From NCBI GenBank assembly GCA_028023455.1, contig JAQFVV010000286.1:587870-651869 (forward strand): a DNA stretch of 64,000 nucleotides. The letters run 5' to 3'. Made by a program: the position numbers and the translations under genes. This DNA is from Epiperipatus broadwayi. Taxonomy: Eukaryota > Onychophora > Udeonychophora > Euonychophora > Peripatidae. The notes below the pieces were generated by a model. That model searched no databases. It worked only from the letters and a program-made list of their open reading frames with translations, and was not told the origin of the DNA. Shown one piece after another: positions 1 through 13,487 of this stretch (the first letter of the stretch is position 1; every line of letters begins with the position of its first letter).

Positions 1-604
1 TTGCCATGACAGTAAAAAGGTGTTAATTAATTCTTAATTACTGCAAGAAATGCATTAGATAAAAGTGTTCAGAATTTGGAAAAATTTATTAATTAAGAAA
101 CAAATACAGGATTAAATTGAAATTTAGCTGATCAAAATTATTATCAGAAAAATGGTAATTATGTATTAGGCCTGCAACATAGAGAAGATGGAAAGCCTTT
201 GCATATCCATGATAAATGTGTGCAATCACATCAAATAAATCTTGTTACCTGATTTCATATCAAAATGTGTAACAATAAAATTGGCATTTTTAAGGAAACA
301 TCTTTGGAGGATCCAAGAATTCTATTCCTAAATGGCAATACACTTTATTTATAGTTGGGTTTGCAAATAAAGCTGTATAGAATGAGGAAAACTAGAGCTT
401 GGCTTAGCAGATAAAACCATAATTGATTGGAATAACTATATGCAGGAAATTTGTACCACTGTCATGTTTTTGTGATAATTTTACACCCTCAGTTATTGTA
501 CAGATTTCATTTTAACAACATCCTTAGTGCTGTCAATTGCATTTTTAATTATTTTTTACTTCATTTGTATTCATAGTTTTGATTCAACAATTTATTTTGA
601 CTTT
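1..604. other. AT-rich DNA, no feature recognised
   Basis: No long open frame, RNA gene or repeat pair was recognised in this stretch. It reads as unique AT-rich intergenic or intronic sequence. Confidence 0.5.
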
Positions 605-1325
605 TGGCAAGCCTATAAAAAGTGCTGAATTATGAAGTGCCAATTATGATCATTTTTGGATGAATCACACATACAATCACATGGTAAGTAATTGTGCATT
701 TTAGGAAAAAAAAAATTTTACTTTACTTTTCATTTTGCAAAAAAAAATTTATTCACTTCAAATAAAATAGAACTGGAAATTTTGATTATGTGACAATTCC
801 TGTTATATATTACAAGGTAAGTATTGTGTGTATATATCTTACAGTTTTTGTAATTTTTTATGATATATTCAGACTGTTGGAAGGCCTATAAAAGTGCTGA
901 ATTACTAATGCTGACTATGATTATTTTCTGGTGAACCACAAATACTTTGAGTCATAGGAATAAGAGGATTTTTTTTATTCCTGCATAAATACTATATCTT
1001 GTATTGTAGAGGAAAGTATTCATTTATTATTTAACACTCTCAAAAGACACATGCACAATTAGCTTGAAAGGCTGATATTTGAATGTAATACAATTGTAAA
1101 CCTAGCATCATATAAAAATAAATGCTTATTTACTTCACATGTTAAGTAAGTGTGCATTCTGAAAAAAATAAAAATTTTACTTTTACTTTCCATTTTGGGA
1201 AAAAAGTTTATCCACTTAAAATAAAGTAGAACCAGAAAATGTGATTGTTCCATTGTGACAATTCCTGTTATATATTACATGATAAGTACTGTATATATAT
1301 ATATATTACAATTTTTTTTGATAAT
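605..1325. repeat. Local imperfect direct duplication
   Basis: Two diverged copies lie side by side. Copy one (about 605-850) and copy two (about 875-1325) both start with a gcctataaaa-gtgctgaatta block. Both continue with an acatg-taagtaa-tgtgcatt block (about 680 and 1138) and share a gtgacaattcctgttatatattaca block (about 790 and 1255). Copy two carries roughly 170 extra bases around 960-1127. The copies differ by many substitutions and gaps, so the duplication is old. No coding function is visible. Confidence 0.7.
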
Positions 1326-2058
1326 ATTTTAGTCTATTTTTGTAATTTAGTGATTGTTTTGTCTCTATTTAAAGTAACATTTGGGAATTGCATAATTGGC
1401 TTGACATATTTTACATATTTTTGTATGGCAAATCAATATTTTTACTATTATTGAAAATGTATTTTTTAAGGTCAAATATTTTGGTGAAATTCATATTTTT
1501 AGTATTGTTGAAAATTAATATTCAACATTACATTTTATATTTTTTGTGTCAAAGTCATAACAATAAGTACCATATGTGTATATTTTAGTGTATTTTTGTA
1601 ATTTAGTAATTGTTTTAGCATTAGACTTGCAATGCATATTAGACCTGCAGCACCTTTTTACATATGTATTTAGGCTATCAATATCTTTGTAAATCTTGTG
1701 AAAATATCATGTACACTTAATCTGTTTTGATGAATTTATCATTTTAAGTTTGTTGATCCAAGTGTACATGTTATTTTGATCATATCAAAAGATTAGAAAG
1801 GTGTTAGCTCATTGACATGAATGTGAAAAGAAATTTCAGATCTAATACATGTTGCAGGTGTAACAGGTAAGTATTGAAAAAAAAATTTTTAATTAAAATT
1901 TAAAAAGTTGTACAAATACATCAGCAAATGTAATAACAGGATTCTTCATGAAAAATTCTTCAAGCTATTTGAGTGAGTGTAATTCTTTAAGTTTGTCAAT
2001 GAAAGTTTTAAAAGTCATTAATTATTTGGCTGATAGAAGCCATGCAGAATGACCTTGA
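1326..2058. other. AT-rich DNA, no feature recognised
   Basis: Short chance open frames only. Nothing supports a gene. Confidence 0.5.
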
Positions 2059-2361
2059 GGAAAAGCTTGTGTCTACTTCTCCTGTACCATCTCTGAGGAG
2101 CATGAGTTTAAAATCCTGTTGGAATTGGTGAAGTGCTATTATTTGAAGTCTGCTGATCCAATTACCTGTGCCAATGTTTCAGCCACCATAAATGAATTTA
2201 ACCTGCTGGCCTGCCATGCCATAATTACAGAAATAAAAAACTACTTAGTCAATTACCCCTGTCACCTTCAGTCAGATGATATTCCAAAGAACCAAACTAT
2301 CTTTTTAATAGCTAATTATTTATTAATATCTGAAAAAAGACCATCCAGGACCACTGAATAG
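2059..2361 (+). other. Unidentified open frame, possible exon or coding relic
   Basis: This frame is open for about 100 codons and closes at TAG 2359-2361. It is richer in G and C than its surroundings. The predicted peptide has a helix-like acidic/hydrophobic stretch (SEEHEFKILLELVKCYYLK) and six cysteines, among them ITCAN, LACHA and YPCHL. No ATG lies at a sensible start, so if it is real it would be an internal exon or a fragment of a retrocopy. I do not recognise a family. A chance frame in a locally GC-richer patch is equally possible. Confidence 0.2.
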
Positions 2362-5300
2362 CACCATGATAGCTACATATTTTATATCTATATTCTGCTC
2401 CTTCTATCTTGCTGTGTTTATTTTAAAATCCTTCATGAAGGTAATAAAGAAGGAACACTTGAACTCTATACATGAGATCTGTAATTCTACCATAAATCAT
2501 TTCATATGTATTTCATATTTCCCTTTTACCTATATAGTTAAGAATGATCAAATATATTGTTATATGTGGTCATTTTAAAGATATAAAAATAATTATTATG
2601 ATGAAAGTATTACTTTATGTAAAGATATAAAAGATATTTTTTAAAAAAATTTCATACTGTGTGAAAGATCGTTTATATTAATAATCTTCTGAATATGTAA
2701 GTTTGATAATCTTTAAGATATAGAATACATTTTAGCAATTGCATCCTAGTAGGAACAGATTATAATAACACAATGAATTATTTTACGTTACAATTGTTAA
2801 ATTGAAATTTGTGTTATTATCTTAATAAAGTTTATAAGTTGAGAGTTATCTTAGTAAACTTATATTTTATTATTAATTTATGCATCATTTGATTTACCTA
2901 TTCTATAAATTACTTTATTTCACAAGTGATGATTCACATATTCCATACTACACATTGACTAGATTATAAATCATTTATTTATTGAATTTTTTTTTATTTG
3001 CCAAATAAAATACTTATCAACACATACACTCATTGACATTTTATAAATTCATGAGTATTATGATGTAGATTTAAATTATTATAAATTAATTTGTTGGTTA
3101 TGTAAAGAAGTAGTTCTAATCATAATCTGAATAAATTCATTACATTTTTACTGTCCAAATGCAGCTCTATTCATTACAATATATTTGCAAAATATACATA
3201 TTTTGAATTACTCTATTCTCTTTGTATTTATAAACAAATAAACAAAAAAATTACAATGATTCTTGTAAACCAAAATTATACCCATAAAAATATCTTAGTA
3301 AAAATTTTATAAATAGTTGATTTTTTTATTTCTATGCATATATTGTAACAGTAGCTGGGTTCAAACATGGTTAGCAACTTAAACAAAGATCCTAAGTATT
3401 ACCAAGTGTTAATTGCAGTTGGTATTATTAACTAAAATAACTCAAAATAAAAAATAATAATAAAATAAAAATTATTCATTCGAACCTTGTTACAAGAGAG
3501 TATAAAATGTATATGGTAAACAATAAAGGTGCAAACTATACAGATAACTGTGATACATATAGTGTGATTATATATTAAATACTAACAAATATTTAGGTGG
3601 AAATGAAAGAGAGCCATGTGCGCAGAGTTGTATTTCATTGATTTTGTAGGATGTATATAATTGGATTTATTGCATTATGCTATGATTTTGAAATAATATT
3701 TGTAGTGCATTTTTCTTAATGGAAATAACATAAAAATATATAATATTAAAGAGAGTAAATTGGTAAGTGGTGCCACAGGTAATATTTCTGTTAATGACAT
3801 TTGCCAGTAAAATTCTAAGAACTCTGTTGAATAATTAGAAACAATGGAAACTTGCCAACACTAAAAGCATTCCAGAGATAGGGGTCAGCAGCAGATGGAT
3901 AGATCTGAAGTAGGGAAGTTATGAAAGTTACATGAAAAGAAAGAGAACTTTTTTTAAAAAAAAGAAAAAAGAGAGAAAATATATAAAAAAAGGTAATTTG
4001 GATTTTGACCAAGAAGTGAAGCAGATCAATGAATTGTTAAAGAAAATAATTTAAAAAAGTGAAATACTACTTTCATTCAATTTATAAACATCAATGGAAG
4101 TGTATCCCATAAAAATGTTGGGGTAAGTGAATTGTGTAGGTTCATTGGGCTGGCCTCATGTATAGCTGTCTGAACCTGCCTGAATATAATGACATTCGTT
4201 ATGGAAAGTTAAGGATCTAGCTCTACCAAATAGATTGATCGAGTAACTACTAACAAATATAACAACCGTACCCTATGCTTGAAACACCTACCTTACAACT
4301 AAAGAAGAAAGTGATAACTGCACAATGCTGAAAGCCTTCTTCGCTGTACTGATTATTATTACTCATAAGACAATCATGAACATTCGTTCTCTAAGGAGGT
4401 AATTATGACTTTATATCTCTAACTAAAGAACATTTTATGTATTAATGTAGTAAAAAACATGCGCTTTAAAATGTTAAGAAAGATTGTTTATTTTGTAAAG
4501 TTTTAATATAAAATTTCAGCTAACAAACAACTCTGATGAATATGTATATGCTCACTTTCATAAATGTATGTAAAATAAAATAATTTTATTTAACGAGGGA
4601 ATTAAGTGTTTGAAATACAAATATATCTGAATGTACTAATAAATGTCATAATTTAAATTAGAAAATACATATTTATTTAGATTGTAAGTTGTATGATTCG
4701 GATAGTATCCATGGGAAGTTGTAAATGACTTATCATTATTTATTACACGAATACCGTTCTCTAGATAGATTTATCTACCACACCTTGAGATCGAGATTGT
4801 CTGGATATTTCATCTTAGAGACCACTAGAAACTTTTAGTTTGTATTTTCAAAGATATAATTCTTACCATTAGAGAAGATTGGCACTTGAGGATCGATTAG
4901 TTGTCACTCATAAATATATCTATCAAAGCAAAGGTCAATAATCTGGTCATATCTGAAGGATTGGTAAAAGATCAGGGTAGCAGAATGTTAAAATATATTT
5001 AAAATTTTTTTACTGTGACTATTTTTTGATAATTTATTAAGCTTACTAGACTAATTAATCAGTCTGTGTCTATAGGGTCATATAGAATAAATCCAGATCA
5101 GTTTTTTAGAATCTTATTCATGTTGATAGAAATATGTAGGCTGCAGATGGTGAGATATTACTTTTCAGTAAATAAATAAACTTCATTTCACCTCTTCTCC
5201 CTTTCCAGATGTTTTATAGATATTTTTCAAAGTTTATATGATTTATTAATTAGCCATTAGCTACACACATTGGTCACCTTACACATTATATCTATTATTT

Positions 5301-8090
5301 TTAGGCAGAATATTATTCAAGTATTTTTAGACAATAAATAACTTTCATGAAATCGAACTGAAATCTTTCCACATCCAATAAATTACTTATTATAAGCTAT
5401 ATACTGCAGATGTTGTGCAATATGTCAGTCCATAAAAATTTTTGTTTTTTTTCATCTTTTTTTCTCTTTATGCAGCCTTTATCCAAAGAACAAATCTTGC
5501 CATAAATACTTTATTGTTTTCTTCTTGTTTTTAATCTGGTTTTGAATTGTTCACTAATCGTTATTTTACTCCATATTATTTCCTTTCAGTAATTATTATT
5601 ATTACTCTTTTTCTTTTAATTAACTTATATATTTATTTTTAATTACTTGTTCCTTTCTCCAAATAATAATAACTAATTGTTTAATACAATATGCATGTTT
5701 GCTAATGATTTTCAATTTGATTTAAACTGTCAGGTACAAACAAAGAGGGGGTAGCTGGTTTATTTACTCCCATATCTTACTAACCACATCCAGTTTAAAT
5801 TGAATTTTTCTCTTTTCAGATAGCTGTGTACACATATGCTGAAAAAGAGTAATAAAGATATTTTCATGATCCTTGCATAAATTTCTTTTTTATTATGTAA
5901 ATGATCATAGAATTTAAATTTACAGATTTTCAAGTTCAACTTTTATTATTAATTATTAAATTCATGTATGTACAGACAATATTCATCTCAAGATTTTTTC
6001 CAAACTTCTTAATGTCATATTAGTGACATTAATAAAAAATGAATAATATAGATATTTTAAATATGCAAACAATTTAAAATTTATAAAAATAAATAAAAAT
6101 ACCTATACGTAAATCATAAATTCTTTTTTTTTTATTTTACAAATAAATAAATTTACACATATACTTTTAACTCATTGTTAATATTAACACTTCCTAATAT
6201 AATTTTAATATAATTTGTTTATCTGTCCTTTCTTTATTCATTATTACTATTCCTCTCTCAATAACCCTAAATAAAATATTAACTTTAGAAGTGTCAAAAA
6301 TAATAATAAAAAATAAAAAGACAAGTAAAAATTGAGAATTAAAATGTTTTATACACAAATATATTAAAAGATTGCAGTGCACATCAAATGCTCAACTATC
6401 TAAACAAATATAAATACTCAGCTGATCAAAAGATATTATCCTTTGGTAATAAATAATTCAGAACATTGCAAATATTGAAGGAAACTTTTCTGACTTCTTT
6501 CACCCTCTCTCTTTTTATATCATAATCAACTCTGAGGCTTGAGCCATTCAATCCTTACAATATATCAGTTGCTAATATTTTGCTGAATTAGCCAAAGATA
6601 TCCAGGCCGAAAAGTTTAAAAACTATTGACATAAAATATTGGGCAATAGCATATGAATTTTGATGATGTAGTAATATAATATTGATTTAAAATATTATCA
6701 AAATGTCACAATAATCATGATTAAGTAGAGCTTGAATTTAATTAATTTAAAATATCACTTTTTATATATACAAATAGTCTTAAATTTTCTGTATATATCT
6801 GATACATACTAGTCGAATTTGTTATTAAATTATTGTTTAGTTTCTACAGCTGGAGAATAAATAAACATACATTATCATCTGTTTTACAGACTTTATTTCT
6901 GTTTTAAGAAGCTATTTAAAAGTTTGATCTTGCAGTAGTCTATTTAAATGTTATTTTACTTCTAACTTACAATTCAATTACATTATTTATTAATGATCTA
7001 AAAACGTTTATTGATGCACATTTTTAAATATATTCCATTGATGTATTTTATTATGGAAAAAATATTAAAAATAGAAATAAATATTTTTTTTTTAAATATG
7101 CATGTAATTACTACGTGTATTTTAATATAATTTGTTTATCCACCCCCACCTCCAATATTAAATATTTTTTGTATAAATCGTTATTATTTCAGAAAAATAA
7201 AATATCTTTTTAGATAAACAGTTTTGAAAAATGTTTTAAGCCATTAAGCAAGCAAAACAAAAATATTGCTTAAAAGGATTCATGTTGATAGGTTTTATCT
7301 TCTGACTTTAGGTGATATTTAAATTACTTCCTGTTAATTTTAAATTTATTTACATAAAATACATTTTTAAAAAAGTTAATTTTTGCAACGAGACGAGTAA
7401 TAAGACAATATCACTGAAGGAGAACAAATACAAAACCAAAACCATCTTTTCATTTACAACATTTGTCACATTTTAGTGTAAGCAATTTCTGATAAATTAC
7501 TTGTCAAATAAAATAAAAGAAGATAAATGATATTAATTTAAAATTAAATATAATGAATAATGATATACATTATTATGTCCTGTAACGTCTTGAGATTAAT
7601 ATAAATGAATTTAGCAATAAAAAGATGCATTTCGGAGTTGTTGTTTTTTTTTAAAAATTCCACAATATGCCACTCAACACTTAACAAAACTTTTTAAAAC
7701 TACAAATTATTCTTTTTATGAAATTATGCTGGATGTTTTATTATATTATCCAAGCAAAGTTTCGTCCTTTGATAAAGTGGCAGAATTTGGGCTTAAGGTC
7801 CGTCAATTGAACTCAATTCTGTCTCTTTCAGTGTTTGTGCTTCTTATGAACTCATAAGCAATAAAGTCATTCATTTATTTTTATTATAATAAATTCTGTT
7901 TTATCATCTTATTAAATATAGTATAGTAATTAGCATTAAATTCTTGTATGGGTTATGATATTGGAAGAGCTACATTTAAGATCTTAAAAATATCTGAGTA
8001 AAGTAAAAAAAATGTTTGTGTTCTGATTAAATGGAACTGTTTTAATCAATACTGGAACTTATGGACTCAAGTACAAGAAACTAACTTTGT
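2362..8090. other. Long AT-rich stretch without recognised genes
   Basis: About 5.7 kb with only short chance frames. Two slightly GC-richer patches (about 4110-4400 and 4680-4980) look like old repeat remnants, but I could not pair them with another copy. A weak inverted repeat lies at about 5707-5812, with arms containing gatttaaactg and cagtttaaat. Nothing else is supported. Confidence 0.45.
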
Positions 8091-8102
8091 GTTTCTAGAA
8101 TA

Positions 8103-8323
8103 AAACAGGCTAACTTTCCATACAGTAGTGTCACTCAGTGCAAGCCAGAGTAAACTAGTCTGGGGATATTGAATGAGTAGGCACTAGATAGGGATTTTAT
8201 GCACCAGCCTTCTGGCAGCCATTGATTACTCTGACTTGCACTGAGTGGCACTATTGTATGGAGAGTTTTTGCCTGTTTTAATAACAGTTATGAGCCAGCA
8301 TTAATAAATGTTGATCATGTGAT
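8103..8323 (+). mobile_element. Short inverted-repeat element flanked by 12 bp direct repeats
   Basis: A ~220 bp element is bounded by identical 12-mers gtttctagaata at 8091-8102 and 8324-8335, which look like a target-site duplication. It begins aaacaggc and carries near-terminal inverted arms: cactcagtgcaagccagagta near 8133 and its complement near 8226. The inverted copy of the start, gcctgtttt, is at about 8272-8280. A ~45 bp tail follows it, ending tgatcatgtgat. The same family makes up the composite element at 13908-14756. A duplication of 10-14 bp points to target-primed insertion (LINE/SINE-like) rather than a classical cut-and-paste MITE. Confidence 0.6.
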
Positions 8324-8338
8324 GTTTCTAGAATATTA

Positions 8339-8470
8339 ACTATATTATTATTACTATTAGTAGTAGTAGTAGTAGTAGTTAGTAGTAGCAATAGTAGTAG
8401 TAGTAATAGTAATAGTAGTATCAGTGACAGTAGTAGTTGTACTAGTAGTAATAGTAGTATTGCTGTTATT
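8339..8470. repeat. TAG/AGT trinucleotide microsatellite
   Basis: A run of tagtag units interrupted by caa, taa and tga variants. The poly-valine open frame across it is an artefact of the repeat. Confidence 0.9.
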
Positions 8471-8898
8471 ATTGTTGCACCAACAAATATTTTTGCATCA
8501 AAATATACTTTTTAAAATTAAAATAACTTATATAAATACAAATATAGTATTAATATATAAGCTAGATGTAATTAGAGGAGATTTGAACCCAGACTTTTGG
8601 TTGTACAAAATATAGTAAATGTTTAAAGGAAGCATAAAAGCTTGGGTTCAAGTCCACTTAAATTAAAATAATTTATGGTTTTTTCTGTAAATATAATTAT
8701 AGTTCTATTTATAAAGTTATTAGGAAACTAACCCAGAATGAATTTAATGACTTATTTTGAAATCAAGAGTTATAAAGAAAATATTGTTTTATTGTAAATA
8801 AATAATAAAATGCATTTATTAAAAAAGCAGTGAATCTTTGTGATAACATAAGAAAAGACATTTATAAAAGCATTTGAAATAAAATTAAATAAGACATA

Positions 8899-9395
8899 TG
8901 TTATAGTTCTACCTTCCCTCAGAAGTGGACTATTCAAGATTCCTTTTTTATCTGGCCAGATTAGGCATTGTTTGCTTCTGGACAATAGCTAAACACATAG
9001 CCAATGATCAGCACAGACCAATAATCAAGGATGCTCACTGAATCTGAATGTTTTCAGTAAGGTCAGGGATTTGGCTATAAATAAACAGCTGTTTTTGAGA
9101 ATGGTAGAATAACCGTCTGACTTACAAAGACTGTATATGTTCTCCCAGGGAAACCCTGATAACCTGAACAGCAGTAAGCATTCCCACTAATAGCAATATG
9201 CTATTTGTCCAAGCAGCTAGGCAAGTGCACAGAGGGACCAGACACTGCTAAGACTACTATTGACCTTGAGGCAAGCTGTCTTGTATAGCCGGAAAACTCA
9301 TTCTCCCTACTCATGAAGCAAGCTATCAATTGTAGCTGGAAGTGGTAGAATCACAATAACTGAATCCAAGATTTCACATTATAACTCTATTACTA
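8899..9395 (+). repeat. Left LTR of the gypsy-like remnant
   Basis: Aligns with 10661-11165 over about 500 bp, including tcagaagtggactatt and gtaagcattcccactaatag. A TATA-like box, ctataaata, is at 9075-9083 after ggtcaggga. Similarity to the right copy stops at about 9392, so the 3' part of this LTR has been lost or replaced by the tandem array. Confidence 0.7.
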
Positions 9396-9403
9396 TCCAA
9401 GTC

Positions 9404-9905
9404 AACAGATTTTAGCACAGTCAGACAAAAGATTTTTTTCACCATGGCTGGGAAAATAAATGGTAGCATAAATATGTGAGTGCACACTTATATAGACACT
9501 TGTTTAAGTTTATGTGATTATTATATCACACTTAAATACTGCCCAATTCAACAGATATTTGGTGCAGTCAGACAAAAGAATTTGTTTCCCATGGCTGGAA
9601 AAAAATGGGAGCATAAATACATAAGTACACACTTATATAGATACTCATTTAAGTTTACATGATTATTAAATGACTTAAATACTGCCCACCTAAACAGATT
9701 TTGGCACAATCAGACAAAAGAATTTTTTCTCCTCATCTGGAAAAAAATGGGAGCATAAATACGTGAGTGTGAACTTATATAGACACTTGTTAAGTTACAA
9801 ATCAGTGATTATTAAATCACGTATAAATACTGTTTAAACTAACAGTTTCTTGGCACAGTGCAACTAAAGAATTTTTCCCCATGGCTGGAAAAATGCATAT
9901 GTCTG
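9404..9905 (+). repeat. Tandem repeat, ~146 bp unit, about 3.5 copies
   Basis: Units begin with aacagattttggcacagtcagac-like sequence at 9404, 9549, 9692 and 9841, giving periods of 145, 143 and 149. Each contains a ccatggctggaaaaa-like block, an acttatatagacact block and a gattattaaatcac block. A weaker partial unit may follow to about 9960. The array lies in the LTR element's interior, just after the left LTR. Confidence 0.8.
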
Positions 9906-10339
9906 CCCAAGCTGAGTTGCTGCAGTCATATTTTTATTCCCCCACAGCTGGAAAAATAAAAAAGTAAAAAATATGCAATTATGCAATTATAGACATTCAT
10001 TGTATTTACTAAACAGTGATTGTGAAAATCATTTATTTCTGGGAAAATAAAAAAAAAGTGAATATACAATTAGGCAGTTGTCATATTTTTAAGAGGATAA
10101 TTAAATCTCTCTTGCAGTCTGAATAAAAAACAGATTCGGTATATTGAGAAAATGTTTTTTCCCAAAACAGTTAAAGAAATTGACTGAAAATATGATTGGT
10201 GGTTTACAAACCAATCAAAATTGGGTCATTTTAAAAATGACAGTAGCTTACCTTAGCAGAGTAAAAAACCTGTCAAAAATAACTGTATCGAGTGGTTACT
10301 CGCAATAAATATAAAATAAATGTTTTTCTCACATTATAT

Positions 10340-10620
10340 CAGAGAAAAATAAACAAGGCCTGTGCATAATGTATAGTGGGTCCAATAAATGGATTCCAGC
10401 AGTTATAATTCAACAAAAAGGACTCCATGCTATTGTAGTCAAAACAGCAAATGGATGAAACATCAGCATCAGAATCAACTTATATTGGATTAATGGATAC
10501 AGTCACAATGAATGAATTGCCTGGAACAAGAATTGCAAGCAGGGAGAACCAAAAACTGAAGACAACAGCAAACCAAAAGAAGCACTGAAGCAGATTAGTC
10601 ATCATCCAGCATGTCTGCAT
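10340..10620 (+). pseudogene. Relic of gypsy-like pol, integrase C-terminal end
   Basis: A 33-codon open stretch at 10357-10455 includes SGSNKWIPAVIIQQKG. This resembles the GPY/F-like C-terminal module of gypsy integrases, where a W-x-P core precedes a G...Y-V strand. It is followed by stops and frame changes up to the polypurine tract at 10651. The position at the 3' end of the interior, next to the right LTR, is where the pol end should be. The assignment rests on a short motif plus position, so the exact clade is unsure. Confidence 0.45.
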
Positions 10621-10660
10621 GACTATGTTCTCTAGGGATAATTTTTAACCAGGCGAGGGA

Positions 10661-11260
10661 TGTTATAGACCTCCCTTTACTCAGAAGTGGACTATTCCAG
10701 ATTCCTTCTTTATCTTATCAGATTAAGCATTGTTTGCAACTGGCCAATAGGCTGATATTTGTCTAAACACATAGCCAGTGATCCATACAGGCCAATAAGC
10801 AAGGATTCTTGCTGAATCCAAATGTTTTCAGTAAGGTCAGGGATCTGACTATAAATAGTCAGCCTGTTGTAAGAATGGGGAGAATTTCTGAACGACCTAC
10901 AAAGACTACATATTCTCCCAGGAAAGCCCTGCTAACCTGAACAGTAGTAAGCATTCCCACTAATAGCAATATGCTATTTGTCCACATAGCTAGGCAAGTC
11001 TACAGAGGGACTGTATGATGCTAAGACTACTGTTGACTTGATGTAAGCTGTCTTGTACAGCCAGAAGAGTCATTCTCCCTACCTGCAAAGCAAGCTATCA
11101 GATATAGCTGAAAGTGATAGAACTACAAGACTCAGATCCAAGATTTCACAGTATAACTGTATTATTTATTGTATATATTGTGAATATAATAAAGATTATA
11201 TTAATTTTAATACGGGTGTTAATATTATTTTCTGTAGGTTGGGTCTGCAATCCTGACCAA
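10661..11260 (+). repeat. Right LTR of the gypsy-like remnant
   Basis: Starts TGTTATAG directly after the purine tract. A TATA-like box is at 10849-10857 and an AATAAA signal at about 11189-11194. Downstream, degenerate short repeats of the form gcaagctgtc..gtgtagctggaagagt recur near 11041, 11350 and 11399, so the true end may be further right, up to about 11500. The open frames at 11053-11362 lie in this LTR and are not considered coding. Confidence 0.65.
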
Positions 11261-11514
11261 ACACAACCTCTCACTATCTATCTGACTATCTCAGCAAGGA
11301 GGCAAGTTTTTCTAGGTTTGGAAACTGCTACATCTGCAGTCGACTTGAGGCAAGCTGTCTAAGTGCAGCTGGAAGAGTTCAAACTAGAGCCAACTCAAGG
11401 CAAGCTGTCCAGTGTAGCTGAAAGAGTTTCTTTTGAACTCACAAGGCAGACTAATCATATAGTTGGATGGGAGTTTCATTACTTGGCATAACTACCTCAG
11501 CATTAACTTGTATA

Positions 11515-11517
<3 letters not shown>

Positions 11518-11583
<66 letters not shown>
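11518..11583. repeat. TA microsatellite
   Basis: Two TA runs separated by an AA interruption. The tyrosine/isoleucine open frame across it is an artefact. Confidence 0.95.
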
Positions 11584-11590
<7 letters not shown>

Positions 11591-13334
11591 TAACTAATAC
11601 GTGTATATATTTTGTAATTAATAAATTGTACATATTAATTGTTGAGTAGTTTATGTCATCATTTGTCTGTTGGTTTGGAAATGAACCTGTAAATCAATTC
11701 AAACACAACAACATGTATGTACTATTTAATATCAACAATTAATTTAACAAAAATTAAAAATCAATAAATATTTTGTTGTATTTTATTTTCTGAAAAATGT
11801 AATTATACAATTTAGTTTAAAATATATTCACTTAATAATCATTTTTAAGATTTTATACTAATTCTAATTGACTGTATCAATATTTTAACGAGTTCCTTTT
11901 TTTCAAATATTTTTGCAAGAATACCTTGTTGTGAATATTCACTGAGAAATTGGAGATCAAAGGATTCTACAACCAAGATCTGTTTAAAATTAATTGATTT
12001 TTGAAACATCAATTTACATCTTTCAGTACTATTTTTCAATGTTGCTTTTATTTATTTTTATGTTCATTTTAAAGTTCAAAATACACAAATTGTAAATGTA
12101 AATAATAACAGCTGTCACATTAATTAATGAACTTTTTTTAAATATATTAATTAGTTATCAAATAACCAAATACTAGTTTCCTGATTTATTTTTTAAATTA
12201 TTTTTCTGTTTTATCTACTTTGTTAATTCTACTTCAATTACATAAATATAGTTCATCACTTTTTTTATTAATTATATCGTTACATGGTATATATTTATTT
12301 TCTACAAATTTGTTAATTATAGTTTACAAATTTATGATTTTAAATTATTAGTAGTTGTTATGAAAATAGTAGGAATAAAAAAATTATATTAAATGCTTTT
12401 ACTTATTATGCACCAAAAAAAAAAAAATAATTGTTTCTTTAATCATATTATATTTCAAGACAACAGAACTTTTTCTGAGAGTTCTAAAAGTAAAATATCC
12501 ATTTTTTCCCTGGTAAAAATTTTGCAAATCTTTTTTTCATAGCTTTAAAATTCACATATATTTATATTCTAATATTCTAGTTACAAAAAAATCAAAAGAT
12601 GGCAGGAAAATCAAATAATTGTTATCCTAAAGAAACTGAAACTCTGGTTTTGATGAGTATACATTATTATTTGGTGGTCACAAAGTTTGTTGAGTCTATT
12701 TCATGGAAATATTATGATTGTTGAGAAAATATTATGATGGTCTAAAAATTTAATTTTTAGTTAAGTTTATAATTATATTTGTATCATAATTATGTAATAA
12801 TTATAAAAAATCAAAAATAAATACTATAATATATTTATTTTTTACAGAATTGTTTTATATTTTCTTCTGAATATTGTTACTATAGAGATTATGGTTGCAG
12901 GAAAATATAGTTTTCTAAAAATGAGATCATTCAGCAGATTGTTATTATATTTAGTAATATTATAAAGATTACAAAAAAACTGTAAATTTTTAAAGCATAA
13001 ATTGATACATTTTATAGTTGTTAAAAAAATTTGTTCAAATATTTAAATCAAATATGAAAAAGAGAAGATTTCATTCATTTTATAAATTGAATCAGCTCCA
13101 CCTAAAATTTGATGATGTGACAGCATTTTGTTTTGAATAAATATAATTTTTTAAATAATTATGTAAATCAAATGTGATTTTTTAAAGTTTATTTAATTTC
13201 TAAACAAAAATATCTATCAAATGAGGTCAAATTTATTATATTCTGATAAATAATAATGGTTTAATATCAAACTGAAAGTTGAAAGCTTAAATCTAGTGAG
13301 AACAAAGAAATCTGTCAGAATATATTACAGTTAA
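11584..13334. other. AT-rich DNA, no feature recognised
   Basis: Only chance frames, including a 64-codon minus-strand frame at 11845-12039 without a recognisable domain. Confidence 0.5.
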
Positions 13335-13487
13335 CCACAATTGGAGTTTTTAGATTTAACTTGAAATAAAAGCATGGCTAGTTCAGAAATTAATTAAATC
13401 AATTTCTAACAAAAGATTGATTTAATTAATTTATGGACCTTCCATTCTTTTATTTCAAGTTAAATCTAAAAACTCCAACTGTGGTTG
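13335..13487. mobile_element. Short foldback (hairpin) MITE
   Basis: A nearly perfect inverted repeat: ccacaattggagtttttag and onward (about 13336-13373) pairs with the complement ending ctccaactgtgg (about 13448-13486). The centre also folds (ttaattaaatcaat / attgatttaattaa). The whole ~150 bp can form a hairpin. The target duplication was not resolved. Confidence 0.75.

Larger units (their letters stand above)
8899..11260 (+). mobile_element. Internally deleted gypsy-like LTR retrotransposon remnant
   Basis: Two related LTR-like blocks in direct orientation, starting TGTTATAG at 8899 and 10661, flank about 1.27 kb. The interior holds a ~146 bp tandem array followed by a relic of an integrase C-terminus. 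A purine tract, aggcgaggga (10651-10660), sits directly upstream of the right LTR, as a polypurine tract should. Only this end of pol remains. I could not fix the right end or find a target duplication. The left flank is cata at 8895-8898, with no convincing partner. The right LTR may extend to about 11500. Confidence 0.65.

Noticed and set aside
9404-9905. Regularly spaced repeat that could suggest a CRISPR array
   Set aside because: The unit is ~146 bp with no short repeat/unique spacer pattern, and the context is an animal retroelement.
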